64,000 bases of DNA, from positions 21,791,996-21,855,995 of the forward strand of contig NC_087066.1 in the NCBI RefSeq assembly GCF_963678635.1, in the 5' to 3' direction. This DNA comes from Symsagittifera roscoffensis (lineage: Eukaryota; Xenacoelomorpha; Acoela; Convolutidae). A program made the translations under genes and the position numbers. The stretch's first letter is position 1. Each line of letters starts with the position of its first letter. The notes beneath the pieces were generated by a model. The model ran no database searches. It saw nothing but the letters and a program-made list of their open reading frames with translations, and had not been told where the DNA came from. Shown here one piece after another: positions 1 to 11,596 of the stretch.

Positions 1-780
1 ATGATCAATATTCGGTTTTCCTGGATCTATTCCTCCTGACGTTATCTGCTCAAATGCTTTTGATCTGTTACTTCTACAATCTGTACTCGGATAGTGTTTG
101 TTTGCACTTGACTCTGTCGACTTGCTGACCTCTTCGAAAAACGCGTTTTCCTCTGATTGAATGATCAATATTCGGTTTTCCTGGATCTATTCGTCCTGAC
201 GTTACCTGCTCAAATACTTTTGATCTGTTACTTCTACAATCTACTCGGATAGTGTTGGTTTGCACTTGACTCTGTCGACTTGCTGACCCCTTCGAAAAAC
301 GCGTTTTCCGCTGATTGAATGATCAATAATCGGTTTTCCTGGATCTATTCGTCCTGACGTTATCTGCTCAAATACTTTTGATCTGTTACTTCTACAATCT
401 CTACTCGGATAGTGTTGGTTTGCACTTGACTCTGTCGACTTGCTGACCTCTTCGAAAAACGCGTTTTCCTCTGATTGAATGATCAATGTTCCGTTTTCCT
501 GGATCTATTCGTCCTGACGTTATCTGCTCAAATACTTTTGATCTGTTACTTCTACAATCTGTACTCGGATAGTGTTGGTTTGCACTTAACTCTGTCCACT
601 TGCTGACCTCTTCGAAAAACGCGTTTTCCTCTGGTTGAATGATCAATATTCGGTTTTCCTGGATGTATTCGTCCTGACGTTATCTGCTCAAATACTTTTG
701 ATCTGTTACTTCTACAATCTGTACTCGGATAGTGTTGGTTTGCACTTGACTCTGTCGACTTGCTGACCTCTTTGAAAAAC

Positions 781-845
781 GCTTTTTCCTCTGATTGAAA
801 AACGCGTTTTCCATTGTTTTTGAAGGAAATGAATTTTCCTCTGGT
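781..845. repeat. 50-bp insertion variant of the satellite unit
   Basis: This unit is lengthened by about 50 bp containing a second AAAACGCGTTTT palindrome followed by a T-rich segment, then returns to the normal unit. The same module recurs at 3711-3775, exactly 2930 bp away (18 x 160 + 50), which marks the higher-order period. Confidence 0.85.
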
Positions 846-3710
846 TGAATGATCAATAATCGGTTTTCCTGGATCTATTCGTCCTGAAGTTATCTTCTCA
901 AATACTTTTGATCTGTTACTTCTACGATCTGTACTCGGATAGTGTTGATTTGCACTTGACTCTGTCGACTTGCCGACCTCTTCGAAAAACGCGTTTTCCT
1001 CTGGTTGAATGATCAATATTCGGTTTTCCTGGATCTATTCGTCCTGACGTTATCTGCTCAAATACTTTTGATCTGTTACTTCTACAATCTGTACTCGGAT
1101 AGTGTTGGTTTGCACTTGACTCTGTCGACTTGCTGACCTCTTCGAAAAACGCGTTTTCCTCTGATTGAATGATCAATGTTCGGTTTTCCTGGATCTATTC
1201 GTCCTGACGTTATCTGCTCAAATACTTTTGATCTGTTACTTCTACAATCTGTACTCGGATAGTGTTGATTTGCACTTGACTCTGTCGACTTGCTGACCTC
1301 TTCGAAAAACGCGTTTTCTTCTGGTTGAAGGATCAATATTCGGTTTTCATGGATCTATTCGTCCTGACGTTATCTGCTCAAATACTTTTGATCTGTTACT
1401 TCTACAATCTGTACTAGGATAGTGTTGGTTTGCACTTGACTCTGTCGACTTGCTGACCTCTTCGAAAAACGCGTTTTCCTCTGATTGAATGATCAATATT
1501 CGGTTTTCCTGGATCTATTCGTCCTGACGTTACCTGCTCAAATACTTTTGATCTGTTACTTCTACAATCTGTACTCGGATAGTGTTGGTTTGCACTTGAC
1601 TCTGTCGACTTGCTGACTTCTTCGAAAAACGCGTTTTCCGCTGATTGAATGATCAATAATCGGTTTTCCTGGATCTATTCGTCCTGACGTTATCTGCTCA
1701 AATACTTTTGATCTGTTACTTCTACAATCTGTACTCGGATAGTGTTGGTTTTCACTTGACTCTGTCGACTTGCTGACCTCATCGAAAAACGCGCATTCCT
1801 CTGATTGAATGATCAATAATCGGTTTTCCTGGATCTATTCGTCCTGACGTTATCTGCTCAAATACTTTTGATCTGTTGCTTCTACCATCTGTACTCGGAT
1901 ATTGTTGGTTTGCACTTGACTCTGTCGACTTGCTGACCTCTTCGAAAAACGTGTTTTCCTCTGGTTGAATGATAAATATTCGGTTTTCCTGGATCTATTC
2001 GTCCTGTCGTTATCTGCTCAAATACTTTTGATCTGTTACTTCTACAATCTGTACTCGGATAGTGTTGGTTTGCACTTGACTCTGTCGACTTGCTGACCTC
2101 TTCGAAAAACGCGTTTTCCTCTGGTTGAATGATCAATATTCGGTTTTCCTGGATCTATTCGTCCTGACGTTATCTGCTCAAATACTTTTGATCTGTTACT
2201 TCTACAATCTGTACTCGGATAGTGTTGGTTTGCACTTGACTTTGTCGACTTGCTGACCTCTTCGAAAAACGCGTTTTCCTCTGGTTGAATTATCAATATT
2301 CGGTTTTCCTGGATCTATTCGTCCTGGCGTTATCTGCTCAAATACTTTTGATCTGTTACTTCTACAATCTGTACTCGGATAGTGTTGGTTTGCACTCGAC
2401 TCTGTCGACTTGCTGACCTCTTCGAAAAACGCGTTTTCCTCTGATTGAATGATCAATGTTCGGTTTTCCTGGATCTATTCGTCCTGACGTTATCTGCTCA
2501 AATACTTTTGATCTGTTACTTCTACAATCTGTACTCGGATAGTGTTGGTTTGCACTTGACTCTGTCGACTTGCTGACCTCTTCGAAAAACGCGTTTTCCT
2601 CTGATTGAATGATCAATGTTCGGTTTTCCTGGATCTATTCGTCCTGGCGTTATCTGCTCAAATACTTTTGATCTGTTACTTCTACAATCTGTACTCGGAT
2701 AGTGTTGGTTTGCACTTGACTCTGTCGACTTGCTGACCTCTTCGAAAAACGCGTTTTCCTCTGGTTGAATGATCAATATTCGGTTTTCCTGGATCTATTC
2801 GTCCTGACGTTATCTGCTCAAATACTTTTGATCTGTTACTTCTACAATCTGTACTCGGATAGTGTTGGTTTGCACTTGACTTTGTCGACTTGCTGACCTC
2901 TTCGAAAAACGCGTTTTCCTCTGGTTGAATTATCAATATTCGGTTTTCCTGGATCTATTCGTCCTGGCGTTATCTGCTCAAATACTTTTGATCTGTTACT
3001 TCTACAATCTGTACTCGGATAGTGTTGGTTTGCACTCGACTCTGTCGACTTGCTGACCTCTTCGAAAAACGCGTTTTCCTCTGATTGAATGATCAATGTT
3101 CGGTTTTCCTGGATCTATTCGTCCTGACGTTATCTGCTCAAATACTTTTGATCTGTTACTTCTACGATCTGTACTCGGATAGTGTTGGTTTGCACTTGAC
3201 TCTGTCGACTTGCCGACCTCTTCGAAAAACGCGTTTTCCTCTGGTTGAATGATCAATATTCGGTTTTCCTGGATCTATTCGTCCTGATGTTATCTGCTCA
3301 AATACTTTTGATCTGTTACTTCTACAATCTGTACTCGGATAGTGTTGGTTTGCACTTGACTCAGTCGACTTGCTGACCTCTTCGAAAATCGCGTTTTCCT
3401 CTGATTGAATGATCAATGTTCGGTTTTCCTGGATCTATTCGTCCTGACGTTATCTGCTCAAATACTTTTGATCTGTTACTTCTACAATCTGTACTCGGAT
3501 AGTGTTGGTTTGCACTTGACTTTGTCGACTTGCTGACCTCTTCGAAAAACGCGTTTTCCTCTGATTGAATGATCAATATTCGGTTTTCCTGGATCTATTC
3601 GTCCTGGCGTTATCTGCTCAAATACTTTTGATCTGTTACTTCTACAATCTGTACTCGGATAGTGTTGGTTTGCATTCGACTCTGTCGACTTGCTGACCTC
3701 TTCGAAAAAC

Positions 3711-3775
3711 GCGTTTTCCTCTGATTGAAAAACGTGTTTTCCATTGTTTTTGGTGGAAATGAATTTTCCTCTGGT
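3711..3775. repeat. Second copy of the 50-bp satellite insertion
   Basis: Nearly the same as the module at 781-845, with a few substitutions (GTG for GCG in the second palindrome, GGTGG for GAAGG). It lies 2930 bp downstream of the first copy and is most simply explained by block duplication of 18 units rather than by a second insertion. Confidence 0.85.
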
Positions 3776-6700
3776 TGAATTATCAATAATCGGTTTTCCT
3801 GGATCTATTCGTCCTGACGTTATCTGCTCAAATACTTTTGATCTGTTACTTCTACGATCTGTACTCGGATAGTGTTGGTTTGCACTTGACTCTGTCGACT
3901 TGCCGACCTCTTCGAAAAACGCGTTTTCCTCTGGTTGAATGATCAATATTCGGTTTTCCTGGATCTATTCGTCCTGACGTTATCTGCTCAAATACTTTTG
4001 ATCTTTTCCTTCTACAATCTGTACTCGGATAGTGTTGGTTTGCACTTGACTCTGTCGACTTGCTGACCTCTTCGAAAAACGCGTTTTCCTCTGATTGAAT
4101 GATCAATGTTCGGTTTTCCTGGATCTATTCGTCCTGACGTTATCTGCTCAAATACTTTTGATCTGTTACTTCTACAATCTGTACTCGGATAATGTTGGTT
4201 TGCACTTGACTCTGTCGACTTGCTGACCTCTTCGAAAAACGCGTTTTCCTCGGGTCGAATGATCAATATTCGGTTTTCATGGATCTTTTCGTCCTGACGT
4301 TATCTGCTCAAATACTTTTGATCTGTTACTTCTACAATCTGTACTCGGATAGTGTTGGTTTGCACTTGACTCTGTCGACTTGCTGACCTCTTCGAAAAAC
4401 GCGTTTTCCTCTGATTGAATGATCAATATTCGGTTTTCCTGGATCTATTCGTCCTGACGTTACCTGCTCAAATACTTTTGATCTGTTACTTCTACAATCT
4501 GTACTCGGATAGTGTTGGTTTGCACTTGACTCTGTCGACTTCGTGACCTCTTCGAAAAACGCGTTTTCCGCTGATTGAATGATCAATAATCGGTTTTCCT
4601 GGATCTATTCGTCCTGACGTTATCTGCTCAAACACTTTTGATCTGTTACGTCTACAATCTGTACTCGGATAGTGTTGGTTTTCACTTGACTCTGTCGACT
4701 TATTGACCTCTTCGAAAAACGCGTTTTCCTCTGGTTGAATGATCAATAATCGGTTTTCCTGGATCTATTCGTCCTGACGTTATCTGCTCAAATACTTTTG
4801 ATCTGTTGCTTCTACAATCTGTACTCGGATAGTGTTGGTTTGCACTTGACTCTGTCGACTTGCTGACCTCTTCGAAAAACGCGTTTTCCTCTGGTTGAAT
4901 GATAAATATTCGGTTTTCCTGGATCTATTCGTCCTGTCGTTATCTGCTCAAATACTTTTGATCTGTTACTTCTACAATCTGTACTCGGATAGTGTTGGTT
5001 TGCACTTGACTCTGTCGACTTGCTGACCTCTTCGAAAAACGCGTTTTCCTCTGGTTGAATGATCAATATTCGGTTTTCCTGGATCTATTGGTCCTGACGT
5101 TATCTGTTCAAATACTTTTGATCTATTACTTCTACAATCTGTACTCGGATAGTGTTGGTTTGCACTTGACTCTGTCGACTTGCTGACCTCTCCGAAAAAC
5201 GCGTTTTCCTCTGATTGAATGATCAATATTCGGTTTTCCTGGATCTATTCGTCCTGACGTTATCTGCTCAAATACTTTTGATCTGTTACTTCTACAATCT
5301 GTACTCGGATAGTGTTGGTTTGCACTTGACTCAGTCGACTTGCTGACCTCTTCGAAAAACGCGTTTTCCTCTGATTGAATGATCAATGTTCGGTTTTCCT
5401 GGATCTATTCCTCCTGACGTTATCTGCTCAAATACTTCTGATCTGTTACTTCTACAATCTGTACTCGGATAGTGTTGGTTTGCACTTGACTCTGTCGACT
5501 TGCTGACCTCTTCGAAAAACGCGTTTTCCTCTGGTTGAATGATCAATATTCGGTTTTCCTGGATCTATTGGTCCTGACGTTATCTGTTCAAATACTTTTG
5601 ATCTATTACTTCTACAATCTGTACTCGGATAGTGTTGGTTTGCAATTGACTCTGTCGGCTTGCTGACCTCTCCGAAAAACGCGTTTTCCTCTGATTGAAT
5701 GATCAATGTTCGGTTTTCCTGGATCTATTCCTCCTGACGTTATCTGCTCAAATACTTCTGATCTGTTACTTCTACAATCTGTACTCGGATAGTGTTGGTT
5801 TGCACTTGACTCTGTCGACTTGCTGACCTCTTCGAAAAACGCGTTTTCCTCTGGTTGAATGATCAATATTCGGTTTTCCTGGATCTATTCGTCCTGACGT
5901 TATCTGCTCAAATACTTTTGATCTATTACTTCTACAATCTGTACTCGGATAGTGTTGGTTTGCACTTGTCTCTGTCGACTTGCTGACCTCTTCGAAAAAC
6001 GCGTTTTCCTCTGATTGAATGATCAATGTTCGGTTTTCCTGGATCTATTCCTCCTGACGTTATCTGCTCAAATACTTCTGATCTGTTACTTCTACAATCT
6101 GTACTCGGATAGTGTTGGTTTGCACTTGACTCTGTCGACTTGCTGACCTCTTCGAAAAACGCGTTTTCCTCTGGTTGAATGATCAATATTCGGTTTTCCT
6201 GGATCTATTCGTCCTGACGTTATCTGATCAAATACTTTTGATCTGTTACTTCTACAATCTGTACTCGGATAGTGTTGGTTTGCACTTGACTCAGTCGACT
6301 TGCTGACCTCTTCGAAAAACGCGTTTTCCTCTGATTGAATGATCAATGTTCGGTTTTCCTGGATCTATTCCTCCTGACGTTATCTGCTCAAATACTTCTG
6401 ATCTGTTACTTCTACAATCTGTACTCGGATAGTGTTGGTTTGCACTTGACTCTGTCGACTTGCTGACCTCTTCGAAAAACGCGTTTTTCTCTGGTTGAAA
6501 GATCAATATTCGGTTTTCCTGGATCTATTGGTCCTGACGTTATCTGTTCAAATACTTTTGATCTATTACTTCTACAATCTGTACTCGGATAGTGTTGGTT
6601 TGCACTTGACTCTGTCGACTTGCTGACCTCTCCGAAAAACGCGTTTTCCTCTGGTTGAATGATCAATATTCGGTTTTCCTGGATCTATTCGTCCTGACGT

Positions 6701-7999
6701 TATCTGCTCAAATTTTTTTGATCTGTTACTTCTACAATCTGTACTCGGATAGTGTTGGTTTGCACTTGACTCAGTCGATTTGCTGACCTCTTCGAAAAAC
6801 GCGTTTTCCTCTGATTGAATGATCAATGTTCGGTTTTCCTGGATCTATTCGTTCTGACGTTATCTGCTCAAATACTTTTGATCTGTTACTTCTACAATCT
6901 GTACTCGGATAGTGTTGGTTTGCACTTGACTCTGTCGACTTGCTGACCTCTTCGAAAAACGCGTTTTCCTCTGGTTGAATGATCAATATTTGGTTTTCCT
7001 GGATCTATTCGTCCTGACGTTATCTGCTCAAAAATTTTTGATCTGTTACTTCTACAATCTGTACTCGGATAGTGTTGGTTTGCACTTGACTCTGTCGACT
7101 TGCTGACCTCTTCGAAAAACGCGCTTTCCTCTGGTTGAATGATCAATATTCGGTTTTCCTGGATCTATTCGTCCTGACGTTATCTGCTCAAATACTTTTG
7201 ATCTGTTACTTCTACAATCTGTACTCGGATAGTGTTGGTTTGCACTTGACTCTGTCGACTTGCTGACCTCTTCGAAAAACGCGTTTTTCTCTGATTGAAT
7301 GATCAATATTCGGTTTTCCTGGATCTATTCGTCCTGACGTTATCTGCTCAATTACTTTTGATCTGTTACTTCTACAATCTGTACTCGGATAGTGTTGGTT
7401 TGCACTTGACTCTGTCGACTTGCTGACCTCTTCGAAAATCGCGTTTTCCTCTGGTTGAATGATCAACATTCGGTTTTCCTGGATCTGTTTGTCCTGACGT
7501 TATCTGCTCAATTACTTTTGATCTGTTACTTCTACAATCTGTACTCGAATAGTGTTGGTTTGCACTTGACTCTGTCGACTTGCTGACCTCTTCGAAAAAC
7601 GCGTTTTCCTCTGGTTGAATGATCAATATTCGGTTTTCCTTGATCTATTCCTCCTGACGTTATCTGCTCAAATACTTCTGATCTGTTACTTCTACAATCT
7701 GTACTCGGATAGTGTTGGTTTGCACTTGACTCTGTCGACTTGCTGACCTCTTCGAAAAACGCGTTTTCCTCTGGTTGAATGATCAATTTTCGGTTTTCCT
7801 GGATCTATTCGTCCTGACGTTATCTGCTCAAATACTTTTGATCTGTTACTTCTACAATCTGTACTCGGATAGTGTTGGTTTGCACTTGACTCTGTCGACT
7901 TGCTGACCTCTTCGAAAAACGCTGCGTCGTCATGTGAAGTATCCAGAATAGATTTTTTGCCTTTCTGACACTCGTGAGACAAATTCTTCTGTTGAAATG

Positions 8000-8355
8000 T
8001 CATTCTAGCAAGTTTCTTCGATCTGCTGAGGCTGATCGAGATCTGTGGAGTGTCTGGGAATTTTTGTTGTGTCTTTCAATTGCACACCTATCGATTGTAC
8101 CCTGACTAAACTTCCGCCATGTCTTAGTAGAACAACTCAACCGACTTGACAAAATAACTACATCGCCTTGAGCAACGAAAATTCCTGGCCCTTTCCATTC
8201 GTTTTCACGGATATAGAACAACGGTGCTTTCATTCGAAAAGTTTTACCTGCCAATTGTTTGTTTTGCGTCCTGTGTGTTCGGGCTTTTTTTTCTAATTGG
8301 TTCGGCGACAAGGAAACGATGGCCAGAGGAAGAGATCTAAGATGCTTCATCAGAT
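8000..8355 (-). pseudogene. Retroelement integrase C-terminal segment (decayed)
   Basis: The minus-strand frame ends in a segment with the motif EWKGPGIFVAQGDVVI (about 8210-8160). This resembles the 'W-x-GPG-x-V-x-x-Q-x-G-x-x-V' end of integrases in copia-order retroelements; the family resemblance is from memory, not a search. After that motif the frame is lost, and a shifted frame carries a weak match to the expected basic tail. It would continue the integrase at 10740-11430 once the MULE at 8366-10729 is removed: the two flanks meet at a shared 10-bp target duplication. Downstream on the same strand comes the satellite, not RT. No intact product is possible. Confidence 0.55.
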
Positions 8356-8365
8356 ATTTCGATTG
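8356..8365. repeat. Target site duplication of the MULE, left copy
   Basis: ATTTCGATTG occurs here and at 10730-10739, directly flanking the Mutator-like element. A 9-10 bp duplication is typical of Mutator-type transposition. Confidence 0.75.
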
Positions 8366-8384
8366 TGAGTTTGGGTAAATGCTG

Positions 8385-8470
8385 AAGGGGTAAATGGGTG
8401 TAGGAATAAATCCCCCGTAGGACCAATTCCCCCTAGGACAAAATCGCCCAGTTTTTAGTTTAAAATCCCC
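8385..8470. repeat. MULE left terminal inverted repeat
   Basis: Reads as repeated A-rich/CCCC words (GGACCAATTCCCCCTAGGAC and neighbours) that match the reverse complement of the right end at about 10612-10728. The inner half matches best. Confidence 0.7.
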
Positions 8471-8696
8471 CGCATTCGAATTCGATAAAACAGGACTCTA
8501 AAACTTGAATTCAAAAATGAAAGATAATTGACAGAAAAGAAATAGATAGATTAAAGACTGAAAACAAAAAGGACAAGTTAACAGCTATGGCTTTAAGATA
8601 ATCCAACTCATTGTAGCTAGCGGCAGAGCATGAAATTTCTTTATCCTCTCAAAATTATTCTCTTTCCTTGTATGAATTTTCTTGCTGAGCTGCATT

Positions 8697-9637
8697 TCAG
8701 CAAAACTGCTGCCTCTGAATCGCCTCAATGAATTTCCATATGTCAGGATATGACATTTGGATCATGGATTCGAATCCACGGTGGAATACTTCAAGGGCAT
8801 TGTTTGTCCTGGGGAGGTCGTCAATGGTCCTGAAGTAAACGTTCATCATATCCATGTCGAATCGCGATCTCCGTCTCGTAGAGTTTCGCATTTCTTTGCC
8901 TTCAAAGGTGTCCTCAAAATAATTCTCGATGTCGTCAGGAATGTTACAACTTACTAGTATTTTTTATACCAGGCTTCTACATGCAAGGGCGGGGCGAATG
9001 CAAGAGCAGCTAAAAGACGTATATCCATGTTGAATTCTTTGTCCTCGCGATACTCTACAGCATAACCAAGTTCGAGTATCTTTCTGTAAATGGCTTGCGA
9101 GAAGTGAAAGAAGCAACCTTTGATTTCTGCGTCAGGAAAGTTGTCACCCACAGAATTGATACAAGCCATTTCAAAGACCATCATGATTGAACTGGGAAGA
9201 CGATATCTGCTTTCAAGTTCGACCAGAAAGCGTTGTACGTTTCTTGCCGTTTATCGAGGAGTAGGGCATAGATACATGGAAAAGTTGTTCCATCTACGAA
9301 GCAGTGGAAAGTGTATACTTAGTAGAAGTTATCAGGACACCTTTTAAAGGTTCCATCGATAAACCCGCTTCCATAAGAGTTTAAGATTTTGATATTTTTG
9401 TTGGTTGCCAACAACCAAATATCTTTTACCGGTTCCCGGAATTGTCGAATCATCAAGAAGAAAACCCTCTCCATTCATGGTTTGCATGTATTTAACAGGC
9501 AGTCTAAAATCGAATCCTGTTGGGATCGGTGGCTGGCTACGGTTTTCATGTCGGATTCCTCTGATCCCTCGTTCGAGGTGAGGCACCACCGGCATCTACG
9601 AGGAGCATTCTGTTGTGGCTTTCGCCAGGGCATTTGA
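8697..9637 (-). pseudogene. MULE transposase catalytic region, frameshifted
   Basis: On the minus strand, pieces in different frames line up with one MULE transposase: a GTGKRYLVVG-like segment (about 9450), the FIDGTFKRCP motif holding the first catalytic Asp (about 9370-9340), TFHCFVDGTTFPCIYALL (about 9320-9260), the INSVGDNFPDAEIKGCFFHF segment (about 9160-9100), then NYFEDTFEG and PRTNNALEVFHRGF (8760-8920). In MULE transposases the second Asp normally precedes FE-x-A; here the sequence reads MMVFEMAC, so that Asp appears to be lost. At least two frameshifts (near 9370 and 9210) and a stop near 8957 break it. It encodes no active enzyme as assembled. Confidence 0.8.
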
Positions 9638-9651
9638 CTGCACCTTTTGTG

Positions 9652-9846
9652 TCAAAGAGTCGGCGCTGGCCGCTGTGTCCGCTTGATCTGTTCGTTAATG
9701 GTATACGCTTTCATTAAAGCATAGTCAGGGCCGTTCGTGTGCTCATGTGGCGACGATTTGAGGACTTTGCCGTTTGAAGTCCATATGCTTGCCTTACATT
9801 GTTGCTTTGATCGCCGCAACTCGCACTCCCACTGAATAGAATTCAC
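9652..9846 (-). pseudogene. FLYWCH-type zinc finger of the MULE transposase
   Basis: The minus-strand frame contains WECELRRSKQQCKASIWTS, then GKVLKSSPHEHTNGPDY. The W-x-C...C-K-A-x-I-x-T...H-x-H-x-x-D pattern resembles the FLYWCH DNA-binding finger often found N-terminal to MULE transposases; the second His is replaced (HEHTNG for H-x-H spacing). It lies directly upstream of the catalytic region in the right order and strand. Confidence 0.65.
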
Positions 9847-10611
9847 TAACTTTTTTGTTATAGTAAGCGTAGTTGTTGTGAAGTGCTTTCTGCCCCCTTT
9901 TGTTGCTTAACACAAATTTGACTTTGTCATTTTGCATTGCAATGGTTTTGAATGAGTCGGTAGTTAATAAAATGCACGTGTTTTACAAACAACAAAATTT
10001 TCCGTCAAGAGGCAAACGTTTAATTGCTAATGGGGAGATTAAATTGCGATCACGCAAACTAGTATCACACCTGTTACACTGTTTGTTTTGCTGGGACCAT
10101 ATCGAGTGTTAATTTGTTAATCAGTCAACATAAATGAACGTTTAATTAAGTTCAAAGTTATACTCAAAGATTCGGACCCCCTCCAAAATCAACATTCCGT
10201 GGTCCTAGGGGTCTAAATTTTGACACAATAAATAGGAGGGTTTACTAGGAATCGGGACTTCCTTTCACACCATCCCGCACCCCCACCTTAGTGGAAGCGC
10301 GGGATTTTTGACCCCTGGGGGTAAATTTAACAGACCTTTACATTGATTGCACAAAATGTCGTTTTTGGGATTCGAAGTCACGCTGAAGGAATCAACATTA
10401 TTTTGCATTCACTTGTCGTACTGACTGTGCCACTTGGCTTTTTAATTTTTGCAATCAAAGATCATTCTTATAGGAAGTCAACTGAAAGTTGGAATCTTAA
10501 AGTTGCGGAAAAGTCATGTCAAAATGGCGATGCCTGTTTAAATGGAAGTCAATTCAAAATGAAATCAATAGAAAAATGAAATTATATGTGTACAATTTGA
10601 TTTCCATCATA

Positions 10612-10728
10612 CTGAATAAAATATGGGGATTTTGTCCTAGGGGGATTTGGTCCTATGGGTAATTTAGTCGTGGGGGATTATATCCGGTGGGATTTTCTCC
10701 TGGGACATTTAGTCCGCGAGCGGGGTTA
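10612..10728. repeat. MULE right terminal inverted repeat
   Basis: Stacked GGGGGATT/GTCCTA words whose reverse complement matches the left end at 8385-8470. It is followed at 10730-10739 by the second ATTTCGATTG target duplication. Confidence 0.7.
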
Positions 10729-10799
10729 AATTTCGATTGCGTCTTGGGGTATAAGGAGTCTTCTGAAGGTCTTACTAAACTTATCCCGTTTGTGTCTTA

Positions 10800-11430
10800 G
10801 CAATACGTTTACGTAAATTTATTCCGATTGTGTCTTTCCGAGTATAACGTGTACTTCTCATCAGCAAGGACAGCCGGAAATTGGGGAATCTTATGTAATT
10901 TTATTTCGATTATGTCTTGGGGGTAAAAAGCGGGCTTCTTTTTGACATTGACGGACGGTAATTTGGGGTTGAAACCCATAGCTAGTTGTTGAGAACTGAA
11001 ATTATTGACCTTGATCAGTGCATTTTTTGCCAAGAAAGCGCTGCGTTTAGGGTATACAGCAATGAGTTTGTCGAAACCGCTTTTCGCGTTCTAAAACTCC
11101 ATTAGACCATGGAGAATAGCCAGCAGTGGTTTTACTTAAAGATTTTTAAACGTTTAACCTTTTTTCTGATTGTAGTTAAACTCGCCTCCATTGTCCGTAA
11201 AAAATCCAACTGTTGGTGCGCCGTAAACTGCAACCCAATTATCCAAAACTTTGCCGATTATCACATCGGCTTTCATGGATTTCATGGTAGCAGCTGCACT
11301 CTGTCGACTGTTCAAATCATTGATATGGAGATAACAAAGTCTACCACCAAGTTGTTGTTAATCAAGTGCAACAACCTTATTAAAAGTTCTGGCTGGCGCA
11401 AACCCAACAACTGACTTTCTGTTTTTTCTT
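10800..11430 (-). pseudogene. Retroelement integrase core (decayed)
   Basis: Reading the minus strand from about 11420: VVGFAPARTFNKVVALD, a TAA stop, then QQLGG, YLHINDLNSR, VLDNWVAVYGAP and TDNGGEFN (about 11185). After a frame change come YSPWSNGVLER (about 11100-11070) and ALIKVNNFSSQQLAMGFNP (about 11010-10960). These match the retroviral-type DDE integrase core: first Asp in VALD, second in TDNGGEF, Glu in VLER. Several stops and frameshifts make it a pseudogene. The protease-like segment lies just upstream (11597-11788), so the order is protease then integrase, as in Ty1/copia-type elements. Family placement is my recognition, not a search. Confidence 0.75.
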
Positions 11431-11596
11431 ACGTAAGCGGCATGAGTCAGGAGTGTTGGTGATGTTCTGCAAAGAAGATTTGGTCCGGAAATCAAGTGTT
11501 TTTCTTCCGAGAGCTACTCTTTTCTCTTTTGCAAGGAATGAAGCCTCTCAAGCTTCATTCCTCGCAAAAGATCAAACTGTATGTGAAGTGCAGCTT

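Larger units (their letters stand above)
1..7920. repeat. 160-bp satellite array, about 49 units
   Basis: Head-to-tail copies of a 160-bp unit fill this stretch and run off the left edge, so the true length is unknown. Units are mostly over 90 percent alike by eye. Each carries a 12-bp palindrome (AAAACGCGTTTT) and a GTCGAC site. Because 160 is not a multiple of three, the overlapping minus-strand reading frames of about 84 codons shift frame from unit to unit; the array is not a coding repeat. Two units carry the same extra ~50 bp (about 790-840 and 3720-3770). Shared variants show periods of 320, 640 and 2930 bp. The array ends inside GAAAAACGC at about 7921, next to retroelement sequence on the minus strand. 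Confidence 0.97.
8366..10729 (-). mobile_element. Mutator-like element (MULE), degraded
   Basis: A 2.36-kb element bounded by a 10-bp direct repeat. Its ends are inverted relative to each other. At the left (about 8385-8455) words of the form GGAC-AA-T-CCCC are stacked; the reverse complement of the right end (about 10612-10728) has the same words, with CCCCCTAGGACAAAATC shared exactly. The outer ends are less alike. Inside, on the minus strand, is a broken transposase with a FLYWCH-type finger (8697-9846). The element sits in the integrase region of an older retroelement. 9850-10600 shows no further coding signal that I recognise. Confidence 0.8.

Noticed and set aside
1-7920. CRISPR-like or phage repeat array
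   Set aside because: Units are contiguous 160-mers without unique spacers, and the context is eukaryotic.
74-8003. Dozens of overlapping ~84-codon minus-strand frames that look like a repeated protein
   Set aside because: The unit is 160 bp, not a multiple of three, so each frame stops and the next begins in another phase; this is satellite DNA, not a repeat protein gene.
11109-11414. 101-codon plus-strand frame
   Set aside because: Antisense of the integrase core with TDNGGEF on the minus strand.
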